A DNA stretch of 64,000 bases, taken from positions 682,001-746,000 of the forward strand of contig NZ_JYHV01000037.1 of NCBI RefSeq assembly GCF_000952685.1, in the 5' to 3' direction. Numbering within the stretch: the stretch's first letter is position 1; each line of letters opens with the position of its first letter. The translations under genes were made by a program, and so were the position numbers. The DNA comes from Stutzerimonas stutzeri (GTDB lineage Bacteria; Pseudomonadota; Gammaproteobacteria; Pseudomonadales; Pseudomonadaceae). Shown here piece after piece: positions 25,979 to 33,342 of this stretch. A model generated the notes under the pieces. It worked only from the letters and a program-made list of their open reading frames with translations, had not been told where the DNA came from and ran no database searches.

Positions 25979-26764
25979 CTACCACTGCGCGCGCATCAAC
26001 TCCCGCACCCGCGACGAGGCCTCACGGTTCGGTGCGCCGAGACGACCACGCAAGTCGGTACTGCTGCCGATGTCGTCCACGGCTCGCTGCAGGCAGTCAC
26101 GCACACGCTGCAGATCGCCGGCAGAAGGCTGCTCGATGCTGTCCACCGAGAGGGTTTCCCAAAGCAGGCCGAGGGTCGCGTAATTGTCGATGTCGTAGGC
26201 CATTGGCGGCACTGATTCGGCCAGGGCTTCCAGCTCTTCGACGCTGCGCAGGGTAATGCGCGCCGCGGCGGCCTTGCCCATGGCGTGCACCATTACGCCC
26301 GGATCACGCAGGGCGACGATCCTCTGGGCCTGGTAGCCGTGTGCGAGAAAGGCACCGGACATGGCCTTGCCCACCAGCAGCGCGATCACCGGATGCCCGG
26401 CCAGGCGCGCGCGAGCATAACCGTCCACCGCACCGGCCAGGGCCTGATGGATGCCCAGCGCCTCCTCGCGACGGCCATAGGCCTGGCTCGGCACGTCGAC
26501 GATGGCGACCACCACGCGTTTGTCCGCCTTGTCGCGATCGGCCGCGATCACCTCGTCCAGCGCCTGGCCCAGCGCCCAGCCTTCGAGCAGACCGACCTCG
26601 CCGTTGCGCGCGCGCGGGAAGGGATTCTCGGCGTCCGGCACCACGGCGATATAGCGTGCCGTGCGGTCGTCCAGCGACCCGTCGACCACCTGTACCGAGG
26701 CCGGATAGCCATCCAGTGCTTGACCACCGGCCAGGGCTTGCAACCAGTTCAGTCCACGGCTCAT
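25979..26764 (-). CDS. mdcE: Malonate decarboxylase gamma subunit MdcE
   Basis: This 261-residue carboxyltransferase-fold subunit contains VVAIVDVPSQAYGRREEALGIHQ and VIALLVGKAMSGAFLAHGYQ, a crotonase-type oxyanion region. With MdcD it forms the malonyl-S-ACP decarboxylase. It overlaps mdcD by four bases (ATGA). Confidence 0.93.
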   Translation of the reverse strand: MSRGLNWLQALAGGQALDGYPASVQVVDGSLDDRTARYIAVVPDAENPFPRARNGEVGLLEGWALGQALDEVIAADRDKADKRVVVAIVDVPSQAYGRREEALGIHQALAGAVDGYARARLAGHPVIALLVGKAMSGAFLAHGYQAQRIVALRDPGVMVHAMGKAAAARITLRSVEELEALAESVPPMAYDIDNYATLGLLWETLSVDSIEQPSAGDLQRVRDCLQRAVDDIGSSTDLRGRLGAPNREASSRVRELMRAQW

Positions 26765-27627
26765 TGGGCATCTCCTTCGTAGAGGGCACGCACGGCGTCT
26801 GCATCGAGCTGCGCACGGGTATCGACGTCCGCCAGGCGCTGCAGAAACCAGGCGTGACGGCAGCTGCGCGGTTGAACGGGAATGCCGAGGGCGAACAGCT
26901 CGTGCAGCTGCTCGCGGATGGCGTCGGTGTCGTCAGCGACATAGGCGTCCACCAAGCCGCTGGCATAACGCTGCTCACCGCCGCTCAGGCTCCAGATGAA
27001 CGGCCGGTCGCGCGAGTCGTATTCCTCGATCCCGGCTTCTTGCTCGATCACTTGTGGGCCGTTGAGACCGACGCGGGCTTCGCGGGTGACGACTAGATAG
27101 CTGCACAGCCCGGCGGCGATGGACATGCCGCCGAAGCAGCCGACGGAGCCGGCGACCACGCCAATCACCGGCTGATAGTCACGCAGTTCGACGATGGCTG
27201 CCTGAATCTCGGCGATGGCCGCCAGGCCCAGGTTGGCCTCCTGCAGACGTACACCGCCGGTTTCCAGCAGCAGCACGGCGCGAGTCGGAATGCCATTGCG
27301 GTTGTCTTCGATGGCTAGCTCCAGGGCGCCGGCGATCTTGGCGCCGCCGACCTCGCCCATGCTGCCGCCCTGAAAGGCACCTTCGATGGCGGCGATCACC
27401 GCCGGTTGGCCGTCGATCGTGCCCTTGGCAACCACCAAGCCATCGTCGGCCTGGGTGACGATGCCCTGCTTCGGTAGCCAGGGCGAAGTGACGCGGGCGA
27501 AGGGATCGAGCAATTCGCGAAAGCTGCCCGCGTCCAGCAGCACACGGGCACGCTGGCGGGCGCCCAGTTCGACGAAGCTGCGCGACTTGAGTAAACGGGC
27601 CACGTTATCAGCAAAGGAATCAGTCAT
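26761..27627 (-). CDS. mdcD: Malonate decarboxylase beta subunit MdcD
   Basis: This 288-residue protein of the acetyl-CoA carboxyltransferase fold has AAIEGAFQGGSMGEVGGAKI near residues 79-98, LLLETGGVRLQEAN and GVVAGSVGCFGGMSIAAGL, the paired oxyanion loops. With MdcE it decarboxylates malonyl-S-ACP to acetyl-S-ACP. It overlaps mdcC by eight bases. Confidence 0.93.
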   Translation of the reverse strand: MTDSFADNVARLLKSRSFVELGARQRARVLLDAGSFRELLDPFARVTSPWLPKQGIVTQADDGLVVAKGTIDGQPAVIAAIEGAFQGGSMGEVGGAKIAGALELAIEDNRNGIPTRAVLLLETGGVRLQEANLGLAAIAEIQAAIVELRDYQPVIGVVAGSVGCFGGMSIAAGLCSYLVVTREARVGLNGPQVIEQEAGIEEYDSRDRPFIWSLSGGEQRYASGLVDAYVADDTDAIREQLHELFALGIPVQPRSCRHAWFLQRLADVDTRAQLDADAVRALYEGDAQ

Positions 27628-27919
27628 GGCCGACCTCCTCCAACCCCTGCTCCAGACGCAGACGCACTACGCCGGGTGTGGCCCCAAAATCGTGAATATC
27701 GATATTCAGCGCTGGCAGGTTCTGCTCGCGGAACATTCGCTCGAACAGTTGCTGCCAGCGCTGCTCGGCGCCATTGACCGAGGTGACCACTTGGATCGCC
27801 AACTTGCCGGCCTGGCCGGGTTCCAGCAGCACTTCCAGATCGCCCGAGCCGACCACGCCGACCAGGGCCCTGCCGCGGGCGGGTTGCCCGGCGGCGAATT
27901 CGAAAGACAGGGTTTCCAT
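27620..27919 (-). CDS. mdcC: Malonate decarboxylase acyl carrier protein (delta subunit) MdcC
   Basis: This 99-residue acyl carrier protein carries the special CoA-derived prosthetic group. The attachment serine is S25 in VVGSGDLEVLLEP, the expected position for MdcC. The start at 27919 (METLSFEF) gives the standard length; a longer in-frame reading into mdcB is artefactual. It lies two bases after mdcB. Confidence 0.93.
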   Translation of the reverse strand: METLSFEFAAGQPARGRALVGVVGSGDLEVLLEPGQAGKLAIQVVTSVNGAEQRWQQLFERMFREQNLPALNIDIHDFGATPGVVRLRLEQGLEEVGHD

Positions 27920-27921
27920 GT

Positions 27922-28800
27922 TCAATTGCTCCCAGTCGGCGCCGGTGCGGCGGGCGCCAGGCGGTCGAGGAATAAGGTGGCGGCGAGTAGATCGGCAGCT
28001 CCGCCCGGCGAGGCGCGCAGCGACAACATCTCGCCTTCCAGTGCGCGCAGCTGGCGGCGCCCGGCGAGGCTGGCGCAACCGCCGGCAGCCAGTACGGCGA
28101 GGGCGCCTAGCTGCATGCGATTCAGCCCGGCGAGGCCAGCGCGGTGCAATACACAGGTGTCGCTCAGTTCGGTCATGATCGCCAGCAGCGCATCAAGCCG
28201 GGCATTCTGCTCACCCGCCCCGCCGCGACGGCTCACCAGCAACTGCGGCAGGCCCTGTTCGATGACGGCGGGAAAGCCGTGCTGCGCCTGTTCGCGTGCA
28301 CCGAGCACGCCATAGGTACGGCAGACCCGTGCGCCATGGCTGTGCGGATTGTGCGGGGCGGCCGGGTCGCTCAAACGCGCCAGTGCCGCGGCGGTCGCCG
28401 CAACGCCTCGGGCATCAGGCGCGTCGATTTGCAGCGCCGCCGCCGCGCTGAGCAGCCCCAGCGCCCAGATAGCGCCGCGATGGGTATTCACACCGCCGGT
28501 GACGCGGAGCATGTCGGCTTCTCCGGCCCGGCCCAGTTGGCCGAGGGTTTCGCGCAAGGGCTGGCCGACTTCGCCAATTTCCTGCGCCGCTTCGGCCATC
28601 GCCTTGAAGGCCGGCCACAGCGCATCAGCCGAGGCGTGCATCAGGCCCAGGTGCAGGTCGTCATGCGCGCCGTTGCCGCGCCGATCGACCAGCCCCGGCT
28701 TGGGCGAGAGGTCGGCCTCGTCGATCAGCGCCTGCACCGCCAGGTCCGCCAGGCGCTCAGCCAGGGTTGGCTGCGCCTGTCTTGCAATGAGTGCGCTCAT
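27922..28800 (-). CDS. mdcB: Triphosphoribosyl-dephospho-CoA synthase MdcB
   Basis: This 292-residue CitG-family enzyme makes the prosthetic-group precursor from ATP and dephospho-CoA. It has [19 protein letters not shown] near residue 31, [15 protein letters not shown] and [13 protein letters not shown]. The start at 28800 overlaps the mdcA stop by one base (TGATG). The long open frame extending leftward from 29565 lies inside mdcA and is not coding in that frame. Confidence 0.93.
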   Translation of the reverse strand: MSALIARQAQPTLAERLADLAVQALIDEADLSPKPGLVDRRGNGAHDDLHLGLMHASADALWPAFKAMAEAAQEIGEVGQPLRETLGQLGRAGEADMLRVTGGVNTHRGAIWALGLLSAAAALQIDAPDARGVAATAAALARLSDPAAPHNPHSHGARVCRTYGVLGAREQAQHGFPAVIEQGLPQLLVSRRGGAGEQNARLDALLAIMTELSDTCVLHRAGLAGLNRMQLGALAVLAAGGCASLAGRRQLRALEGEMLSLRASPGGAADLLAATLFLDRLAPAAPAPTGSN

Positions 28801-30467
28801 CACCAGCTCCTGAATTTCGCGGGCGGGTTGTAGAGGCCGCCGGACCAATCGACCAGTTCGGCGATGCTCTTGGCGGCCAGCAGCTCGCGAGTCGCATCGT
28901 TGCGGCGGATGCCAAGATCTTCCGGCAGCGCGATCAGGCCTTCGCGGCGCATGCGCTCGGTGTCTTTCGGGTTGTGCCGCAGGCCGATGCTGGTGACGCC
29001 GGCCACCGCGGCGATCATCGCCCGGCGTTCTTCCAGCGAACGCGCCTTGTACAGGTAGACGATGCCTTCCTCGGTCAGCAGGTGGGTGACGTCGTCGCCG
29101 TAAATCATGATTGGGGCCAGCGGCATGCCGCTCTTTTTCGCCACCTCCACCGCATCGAGTTGCTCGACGAAGGTGGGTTTGCCGCCTTCCTGGAAGGTCT
29201 CGACCATCTGCACCACGAGCTTCTTGCCGCGCTCGAGCAGGGTCACCGGGGCTTCGCCACCGGGCATGGCCATGTCCAGCCAAGCCGGAGTTGGATGACG
29301 GCGACCGCGCGGGTCGTGGCCCATGTTCGGCGCACCGCCGAAACCGGCCAGGCGCCCGCGGGTGACGGTGGAGGAATGGCCGTCGCCATCGACCTGCAGG
29401 GTGGCGCCGATAAACAGGTCCACCGCGTATTGCCCGGCCAGTTGGCACATCATGCGATTGGAGCGCATCGAGCCGTCGCGGCCGGTGAAGAACACGTCCG
29501 GACGATGGGCGATGTAGTTCTCCATCCCCAGCTCGGTGCCGAAGCAATGCACGCTCTCGACCCAACCGGTCTCGATCGCCGGGATCAGCGTCGGGTGCGG
29601 GTTCAGAGTCCAGTTGCGGCAGATTTTGCCTTTAAGGCCCAGCGACTCGCCGTAGGTCGGCAGAATCAGCTCGATGGCAGCGGTGTTGAAGCCAATGCCA
29701 TGGTTGAGCGACTGCACGTTGTGTTTCTCGTAGATGCCGCGGATGGCCATCATCGCCATCAGCACGTGCACCGGCTTGATATGGCGCGGGTCGCGGGTGA
29801 ACAGCGGCTCGATGTAGAACGGCTTGTCGGCGACCACCACGAAGTCGACCCAGCTGGCCGGGATGTCCACGCGTGGCAGCTCGTCGACAATTTCATTGAC
29901 CTGGAAAATGACGATGCCATCGGAGAAGGCGGTTGGCTCGACCAGCGCTGGGGTGTCCTCAGTGCTAGGGCCGGTATAGATGTTGCCGTGACGGTCGGCC
30001 TGGAAGCCGGCGACCAGCGCGACATTGGGAATCAGGTCCACCAGCAGGCGCGAATAGAGCTCGATGTAGGTATGGATGGCACCGACTTCCAGCAGGCCGT
30101 CTTCGAGCAGCTGGCTGATGCGCAGGCTCTGCGGGCCAGCAAAGGAGAAGTCGAGCTTACGGGCGATCTGCCGTTCGAACAGGTCCAGATGCTCGGCGCG
30201 GCTGACGCTCGGCATGATCATATGCAGGTCGTGCAGCTTGCCGGGGTCGGCCTTGGCCAGGGAGCGGGAGAGGAAGTCCGCCTGCTTCTGGTTGTTACCC
30301 TCGAGCACCACCCGGTCGCCGGGGGCGATCAAGAGTTCCAGGGCCTCGACGATCCGCGCGCTGGGCAGCACCACGCCATCGGCGAGGCGCCGCACCTGAT
30401 CGAGACGACGGGCTTTTTCAGCGCGGCGACGCGACCACTGCGGCGGTGGGGAGATTGTTGTTGTCAT
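28800..30467 (-). CDS. mdcA: Malonate decarboxylase alpha subunit (acetyl-S-ACP:malonate ACP transferase) MdcA
   Basis: This 555-residue CoA-transferase-like protein exchanges acetate for malonate on the carrier protein. Seen are [28 protein letters not shown] near the N terminus, [30 protein letters not shown] and [26 protein letters not shown], a conserved MdcA block. I chose the start at 30467 because TGGAGTC lies upstream; the frame could run to 30530 without a ribosome site. It is the first gene of mdcABCDEGH and sits 80 bp downstream of the mdc operator. Confidence 0.94.
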   Translation of the reverse strand: MTTTISPPPQWSRRRAEKARRLDQVRRLADGVVLPSARIVEALELLIAPGDRVVLEGNNQKQADFLSRSLAKADPGKLHDLHMIMPSVSRAEHLDLFERQIARKLDFSFAGPQSLRISQLLEDGLLEVGAIHTYIELYSRLLVDLIPNVALVAGFQADRHGNIYTGPSTEDTPALVEPTAFSDGIVIFQVNEIVDELPRVDIPASWVDFVVVADKPFYIEPLFTRDPRHIKPVHVLMAMMAIRGIYEKHNVQSLNHGIGFNTAAIELILPTYGESLGLKGKICRNWTLNPHPTLIPAIETGWVESVHCFGTELGMENYIAHRPDVFFTGRDGSMRSNRMMCQLAGQYAVDLFIGATLQVDGDGHSSTVTRGRLAGFGGAPNMGHDPRGRRHPTPAWLDMAMPGGEAPVTLLERGKKLVVQMVETFQEGGKPTFVEQLDAVEVAKKSGMPLAPIMIYGDDVTHLLTEEGIVYLYKARSLEERRAMIAAVAGVTSIGLRHNPKDTERMRREGLIALPEDLGIRRNDATRELLAAKSIAELVDWSGGLYNPPAKFRSW

Positions 30468-30547
30468 GGCGACTCCACAGGTTTTCCGCTTGTGGAGCGC
30501 ACAGTAGGGAGACGACCGAAGGGTCATCAATCAAGCGCAGAGGTGTT

Positions 30548-30568
30548 TCGTTACGCTGAGGTTAACGA
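30548..30568 (-). promoter_or_regulatory. Candidate MdcR operator upstream of mdcA
   Basis: Read in the mdcA direction the sequence is TCGTTAAC-CTCAG-CGTAACGA, with both eight-base arms identical to the site in front of the TRAP operon. It lies 80 bases upstream of the mdcA start and just after the preceding leftward gene (ending 30584). The arms form the dyad TCGTTA/TAACGA. Confidence 0.75.
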
Positions 30569-30583
30569 AGGCTCTGGATGGGC

Positions 30584-31021
30584 TCATAGCCAGCCGAGCG
30601 TGATGGCTGCAAGCAGCACATAGCGGCCACCCTTGGCCAGGGTCACCAACAGCAGGAAGCTCCACAGCGGCTCGCGCAGAGTGCCGGCGACCACGGTCAG
30701 CGGGTCGCCGATGATCGGCACCCAGCTCAGCAGCAACGACCAACGACCGTAGCGGTGATATCGGCGCTGTGCGCGTTCGAGCTGTTGGTCGCTGACCGGA
30801 AACCAGCGTTTATGACGCAGCCGCTCAACCGAGCGGCCCAGCAGCCAGTTGACCAGCGAGCCCAGCACGTTGCCCAAGGTGGCAACCAGCAGCAGGCCGG
30901 TGGCCGAGTAGCCGCCGTGCAGCAACAGCCCGACCAGCACGGCTTCGGATTGCGCGGGCACCAGCGTGGCCGCGGCAAGGGCAGCACCGAACAGGCCGAA
31001 GTAGGCGGGCAGGTCGAGCAT
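30584..31021 (-). CDS. YqaA/VTT-domain membrane protein
   Basis: This 145-residue inner-membrane protein starts MLDLPAYFGLFGAALAAATL. It contains SEAVLVGLLL near residue 25 and the VTT-type GNVLGSLVNWLLGR (residues 49-62) and SWVPIIGDPLTVVAGTLR (residues 98-115), typical of the short DedA-related YqaA family. It has three to four helices. Family function is thought to involve lipid scrambling or membrane homeostasis. The start at 31021 was chosen over 31081 because it opens the hydrophobic helix. Confidence 0.82.
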   Translation of the reverse strand: MLDLPAYFGLFGAALAAATLVPAQSEAVLVGLLLHGGYSATGLLLVATLGNVLGSLVNWLLGRSVERLRHKRWFPVSDQQLERAQRRYHRYGRWSLLLSWVPIIGDPLTVVAGTLREPLWSFLLLVTLAKGGRYVLLAAITLGWL

Positions 31022-31102
31022 GGGTTCTGCTGGCTTAAGGAATGATCGTGCTGAGCACTGGCTAGCGCAGCCGCTGCTCAACGCTGATGAAACGGCTCGT
31101 CG

Positions 31103-31345
31103 TCACCGCCCCGGCTGTGGGCGAAAGCCCGGCACCACACTGGGACGCTCGACTCGCCCGGCCGGTTGCGTACAGTTGAGATCACGAAACGGCTGTCCGT
31201 TGAGCAGCTCCCAGCCATGCCCGGGCGGCGTCTGCCGGCATATCACGGTACCGTCGGCCTTGCTTTGCCACTGGTAATAAGGCGCGGGGCCAGCGGTGGC
31301 CAGCAGAGGCAGAAACAGGCTGAAGGTGAGAAGGAAGGCGCGCAT
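31103..31345 (-). CDS. Small secreted hypothetical protein
   Basis: This 80-residue protein has a signal peptide (MRAFLLTFSLFLPLLATAG, cleaved near residue 19) and a mature part beginning PAPYYQWQSKADGTVICRQT with two cysteines, an arrangement similar to small periplasmic DUF4124-like proteins. No function is assigned. The start at 31345 is preferred because it begins the signal peptide. Confidence 0.6.
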   Translation of the reverse strand: MRAFLLTFSLFLPLLATAGPAPYYQWQSKADGTVICRQTPPGHGWELLNGQPFRDLNCTQPAGRVERPSVVPGFRPQPGR

Positions 31346-31417
31346 GATCGGGATTCGATGGGGAGCTGGCGCCACTTTAACCGGATCCTGGGCCGGCGCA
31401 AGCGTCATCCGGCGCGC

Positions 31418-31846
31418 TCAGTCCCAGACCTTACGTGCTTCACGCATGAAGATTTCAACGGTTTTCGGCCCGACGCCCTCGAATTCCGCCAGCCGCTTCT
31501 CCAGGTCCTTACGATCCTTGCTTTGCTGGTGAAGGTTACCGAGCTTGCCGCCGTATTCCTTGTTGAGCTTGTCGCACAGCTTTAGCAGGCGCTCAGCGGT
31601 CGACTCGTCGTAGCGCACGTAATGCCCCTCGCCGAGCATGTTCACCAGCGCCTGCCAGCTGCAATTGCAGAGTTTGCGGGGCGTGTCGCGCCCATGCTTT
31701 TCGACGATCACCCGATAGGCCTCGGCGGCGATGTCCTGCTGGATGCGCTTGCCGAACAGAAAGCTGGCAATGAACCATTTGAACAGCTCGCCTTCACCCT
31801 TCTCGATGTCGATACCGAGTTCCTTCGCACTGATTTCGCTGGCCAT
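31418..31846 (-). CDS. Helix-hairpin-helix DNA-glycosylase-like protein
   Basis: This 142-residue protein starts MASEISAKELGIDIEKGE. It carries the HhH-GPD-type helices and the hairpin LAEFEGVGPKTVEIFMREA near residues 117-135. It is shorter than endonuclease III and has neither the catalytic lysine/aspartate pair nor the Fe-S cysteines of Nth, so it probably binds DNA or RNA without being an active glycosylase. Similar proteins are often annotated as DNA methylase without evidence. The start at 31846 follows AGGTG. Confidence 0.7.
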   Translation of the reverse strand: MASEISAKELGIDIEKGEGELFKWFIASFLFGKRIQQDIAAEAYRVIVEKHGRDTPRKLCNCSWQALVNMLGEGHYVRYDESTAERLLKLCDKLNKEYGGKLGNLHQQSKDRKDLEKRLAEFEGVGPKTVEIFMREARKVWD

Positions 31847-32215
31847 GCTGCACCTCGTCTGAAAGGGCGTCCCAATGCGACGCCTCGATGCATGCCGGGG
31901 TTCCCATAGCGCCGGGTTGATAGGCGAAAATCCGCCGATCCCCATGCACCCATAGGCAGCTTTTCGCCCATAGACACAGCGGAAATAGATCGACGCCGCG
32001 GGCCAGAGCCTTCGCCAGTGATGGCACAGCTCGTGCTATGTCTGTAGTGCCCGATGCGATCAACCACAAGAAAAGCCGCACAGCGCACTCCCGCTTTCCA
32101 GCGAAAGCCATTCGTGTGTATCCGTCTTTTCTTGCCCGCTCGCAGCGCTATGGCTGCGGCTGATCGTCTATCGTCAGTTCTGCGAAAACCAATAACAACG
32201 AAACGGAGAAACACA
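31847..32215. other. Intergenic region with TAXI operon control signals
   Basis: This is 369 bp between the leftward HhH gene and the rightward TAXI TRAP genes. It contains the sigma-54 promoter candidate at 32022-32037 and a long leader to the binding-protein start. I see no other gene in it. Confidence 0.6.
32022..32037 (+). promoter_or_regulatory. Candidate sigma-54 (-24/-12) promoter of the TAXI TRAP operon
   Basis: TGGCACAGCTCGTGCT matches the consensus TGGCACG-N4-TTGCW at the GG and GC dinucleotides with correct ten-base spacing, and differs at only two consensus positions. It is 178 bases upstream of the TAXI binding-protein start. RpoN control is common for dicarboxylate and amino-acid uptake genes. 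Confidence 0.55.
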
Positions 32216-33169
32216 ATGAGATTGACCAAACAACTCACCCTGCTGGCTGCCGCAGCGGCCTTTACCGCCAGCACCGCCGCGGTTGCCGCGCCGACCTTTA
32301 TCAATATTCTGACTGGCGGCACCAGCGGTGTTTACTACCCGATCGGCGTAGCCATCTCCCAGCTGTACAGCAAAGGCATCGAAGGCTCGAAAACGTCCGT
32401 ACAGGCCACCAAGGCTTCGGTGGAAAACCTCAACCTGTTGCAAGCCGGCCGCGGTGAGCTGGGCCTCGCGCTTGGTGACTCGGTGGCAGACGGCTGGAAT
32501 GGTGTCGAAGACGCCGGCTTCAAGGCCCCGCTGAAAAAGCTGCGCGCCATCGGCGGCAGCTACCCGAACTACATCCAGATCGTTGCCAGCAAAGAGTCCG
32601 GCATCAAGACCCTGGCCGATCTCAAGGGTAAATCGCTGTCCGTCGGCGCACCGAAGTCCGGTACCGAGCTCAATGCTCGCGCCATCCTCAAGGCGGCAGG
32701 CCTGAGCTACGAGGACATCGGCAAGGTCGAATACCTGCCGTTCGCAGAGTCCGTGGAGCTGATCAAGAACCGTCAGCTCGATGCCACCCTGCAGTCCGCT
32801 GGTCTGGGCATGGCTGCGATCCGTGACCTGTCATCCACCATGCCGCTGAACTACGTCGAAATTCCGCAAGACGTCGTCACCAAGATCAACAACCCGGCGT
32901 ACCAGGCGGCCAACATCCCGGCGGGCACCTATGACGGCCAGGATGCTGACGTACCTACAGTGGCCATCACCAACATTCTGGTGACCCATGAAGGCGTATC
33001 CGATGACGTGGCGTACCAAATGACCAAACTGCTGTTCGAGAACCTCGACCAGCTGACCAAGGCCCATTCGGCTGCCAAGGACATCAAGCTCGAAAACGCC
33101 ACCAAGGCCCTGCCGATCCCGCTGCATCCGGGCGCCGAGCGCTACTACAAGGAAGCCGGCGTACTCTGA
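32216..33169 (+). CDS. TAXI-family TRAP solute-binding protein
   Basis: This 317-residue periplasmic receptor has a signal peptide (MRLTKQLTLLAAAAAFTAST, cut near AVA, residue 27) followed by the TAXI signature FINILTGGTSGVYYPIG and DLKGKSLSVGAPKSGTELN near residue 143. TAXI receptors bind glutamate, 2-oxoglutarate or related acids and feed a fused DctQM permease. GGAG precedes the start; a longer in-frame start at 32054 would abolish the signal peptide. Confidence 0.92.
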   Translation: MRLTKQLTLLAAAAAFTASTAAVAAPTFINILTGGTSGVYYPIGVAISQLYSKGIEGSKTSVQATKASVENLNLLQAGRGELGLALGDSVADGWNGVEDAGFKAPLKKLRAIGGSYPNYIQIVASKESGIKTLADLKGKSLSVGAPKSGTELNARAILKAAGLSYEDIGKVEYLPFAESVELIKNRQLDATLQSAGLGMAAIRDLSSTMPLNYVEIPQDVVTKINNPAYQAANIPAGTYDGQDADVPTVAITNILVTHEGVSDDVAYQMTKLLFENLDQLTKAHSAAKDIKLENATKALPIPLHPGAERYYKEAGVL

Positions 33170-33178
33170 GTACGCCGA

Positions 33179-33198
33179 GGAGCGGCAAACGCCGCTCC
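33179..33198 (+). terminator. Hairpin between TAXI binding protein and permease genes
   Basis: GGAGCGGC-AAAC-GCCGCTCC is a perfect eight-base stem with a four-base loop ten bases after the binding-protein stop. A second stem, GAGTGC/GCACTC inside CCGG/CCGG arms, follows at 33203-33237. No T run follows, so this is probably a partial attenuator or RNA stabiliser giving more receptor than permease. Confidence 0.6.
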
Positions 33199-33342
33199 GA
33201 CTCCGGCTGGCGAGTGCATCCCCGCACTCGCTGCCGGCATCCCAAACGATCTTTGCAGAGGTGCTAGTAAAACCAGCGTGTGTTCACGGCAGGTTTTGTT
33301 AGCGGCTCTACGCGACCACGCTTTATCAGCTCGAGGCATTTC

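Noticed and set aside
27922..29565. 547-residue version of MdcB
   Set aside because: The first 255 residues lie out of frame inside mdcA; the ATG at 28800, overlapping the mdcA stop, gives the normal MdcB length.
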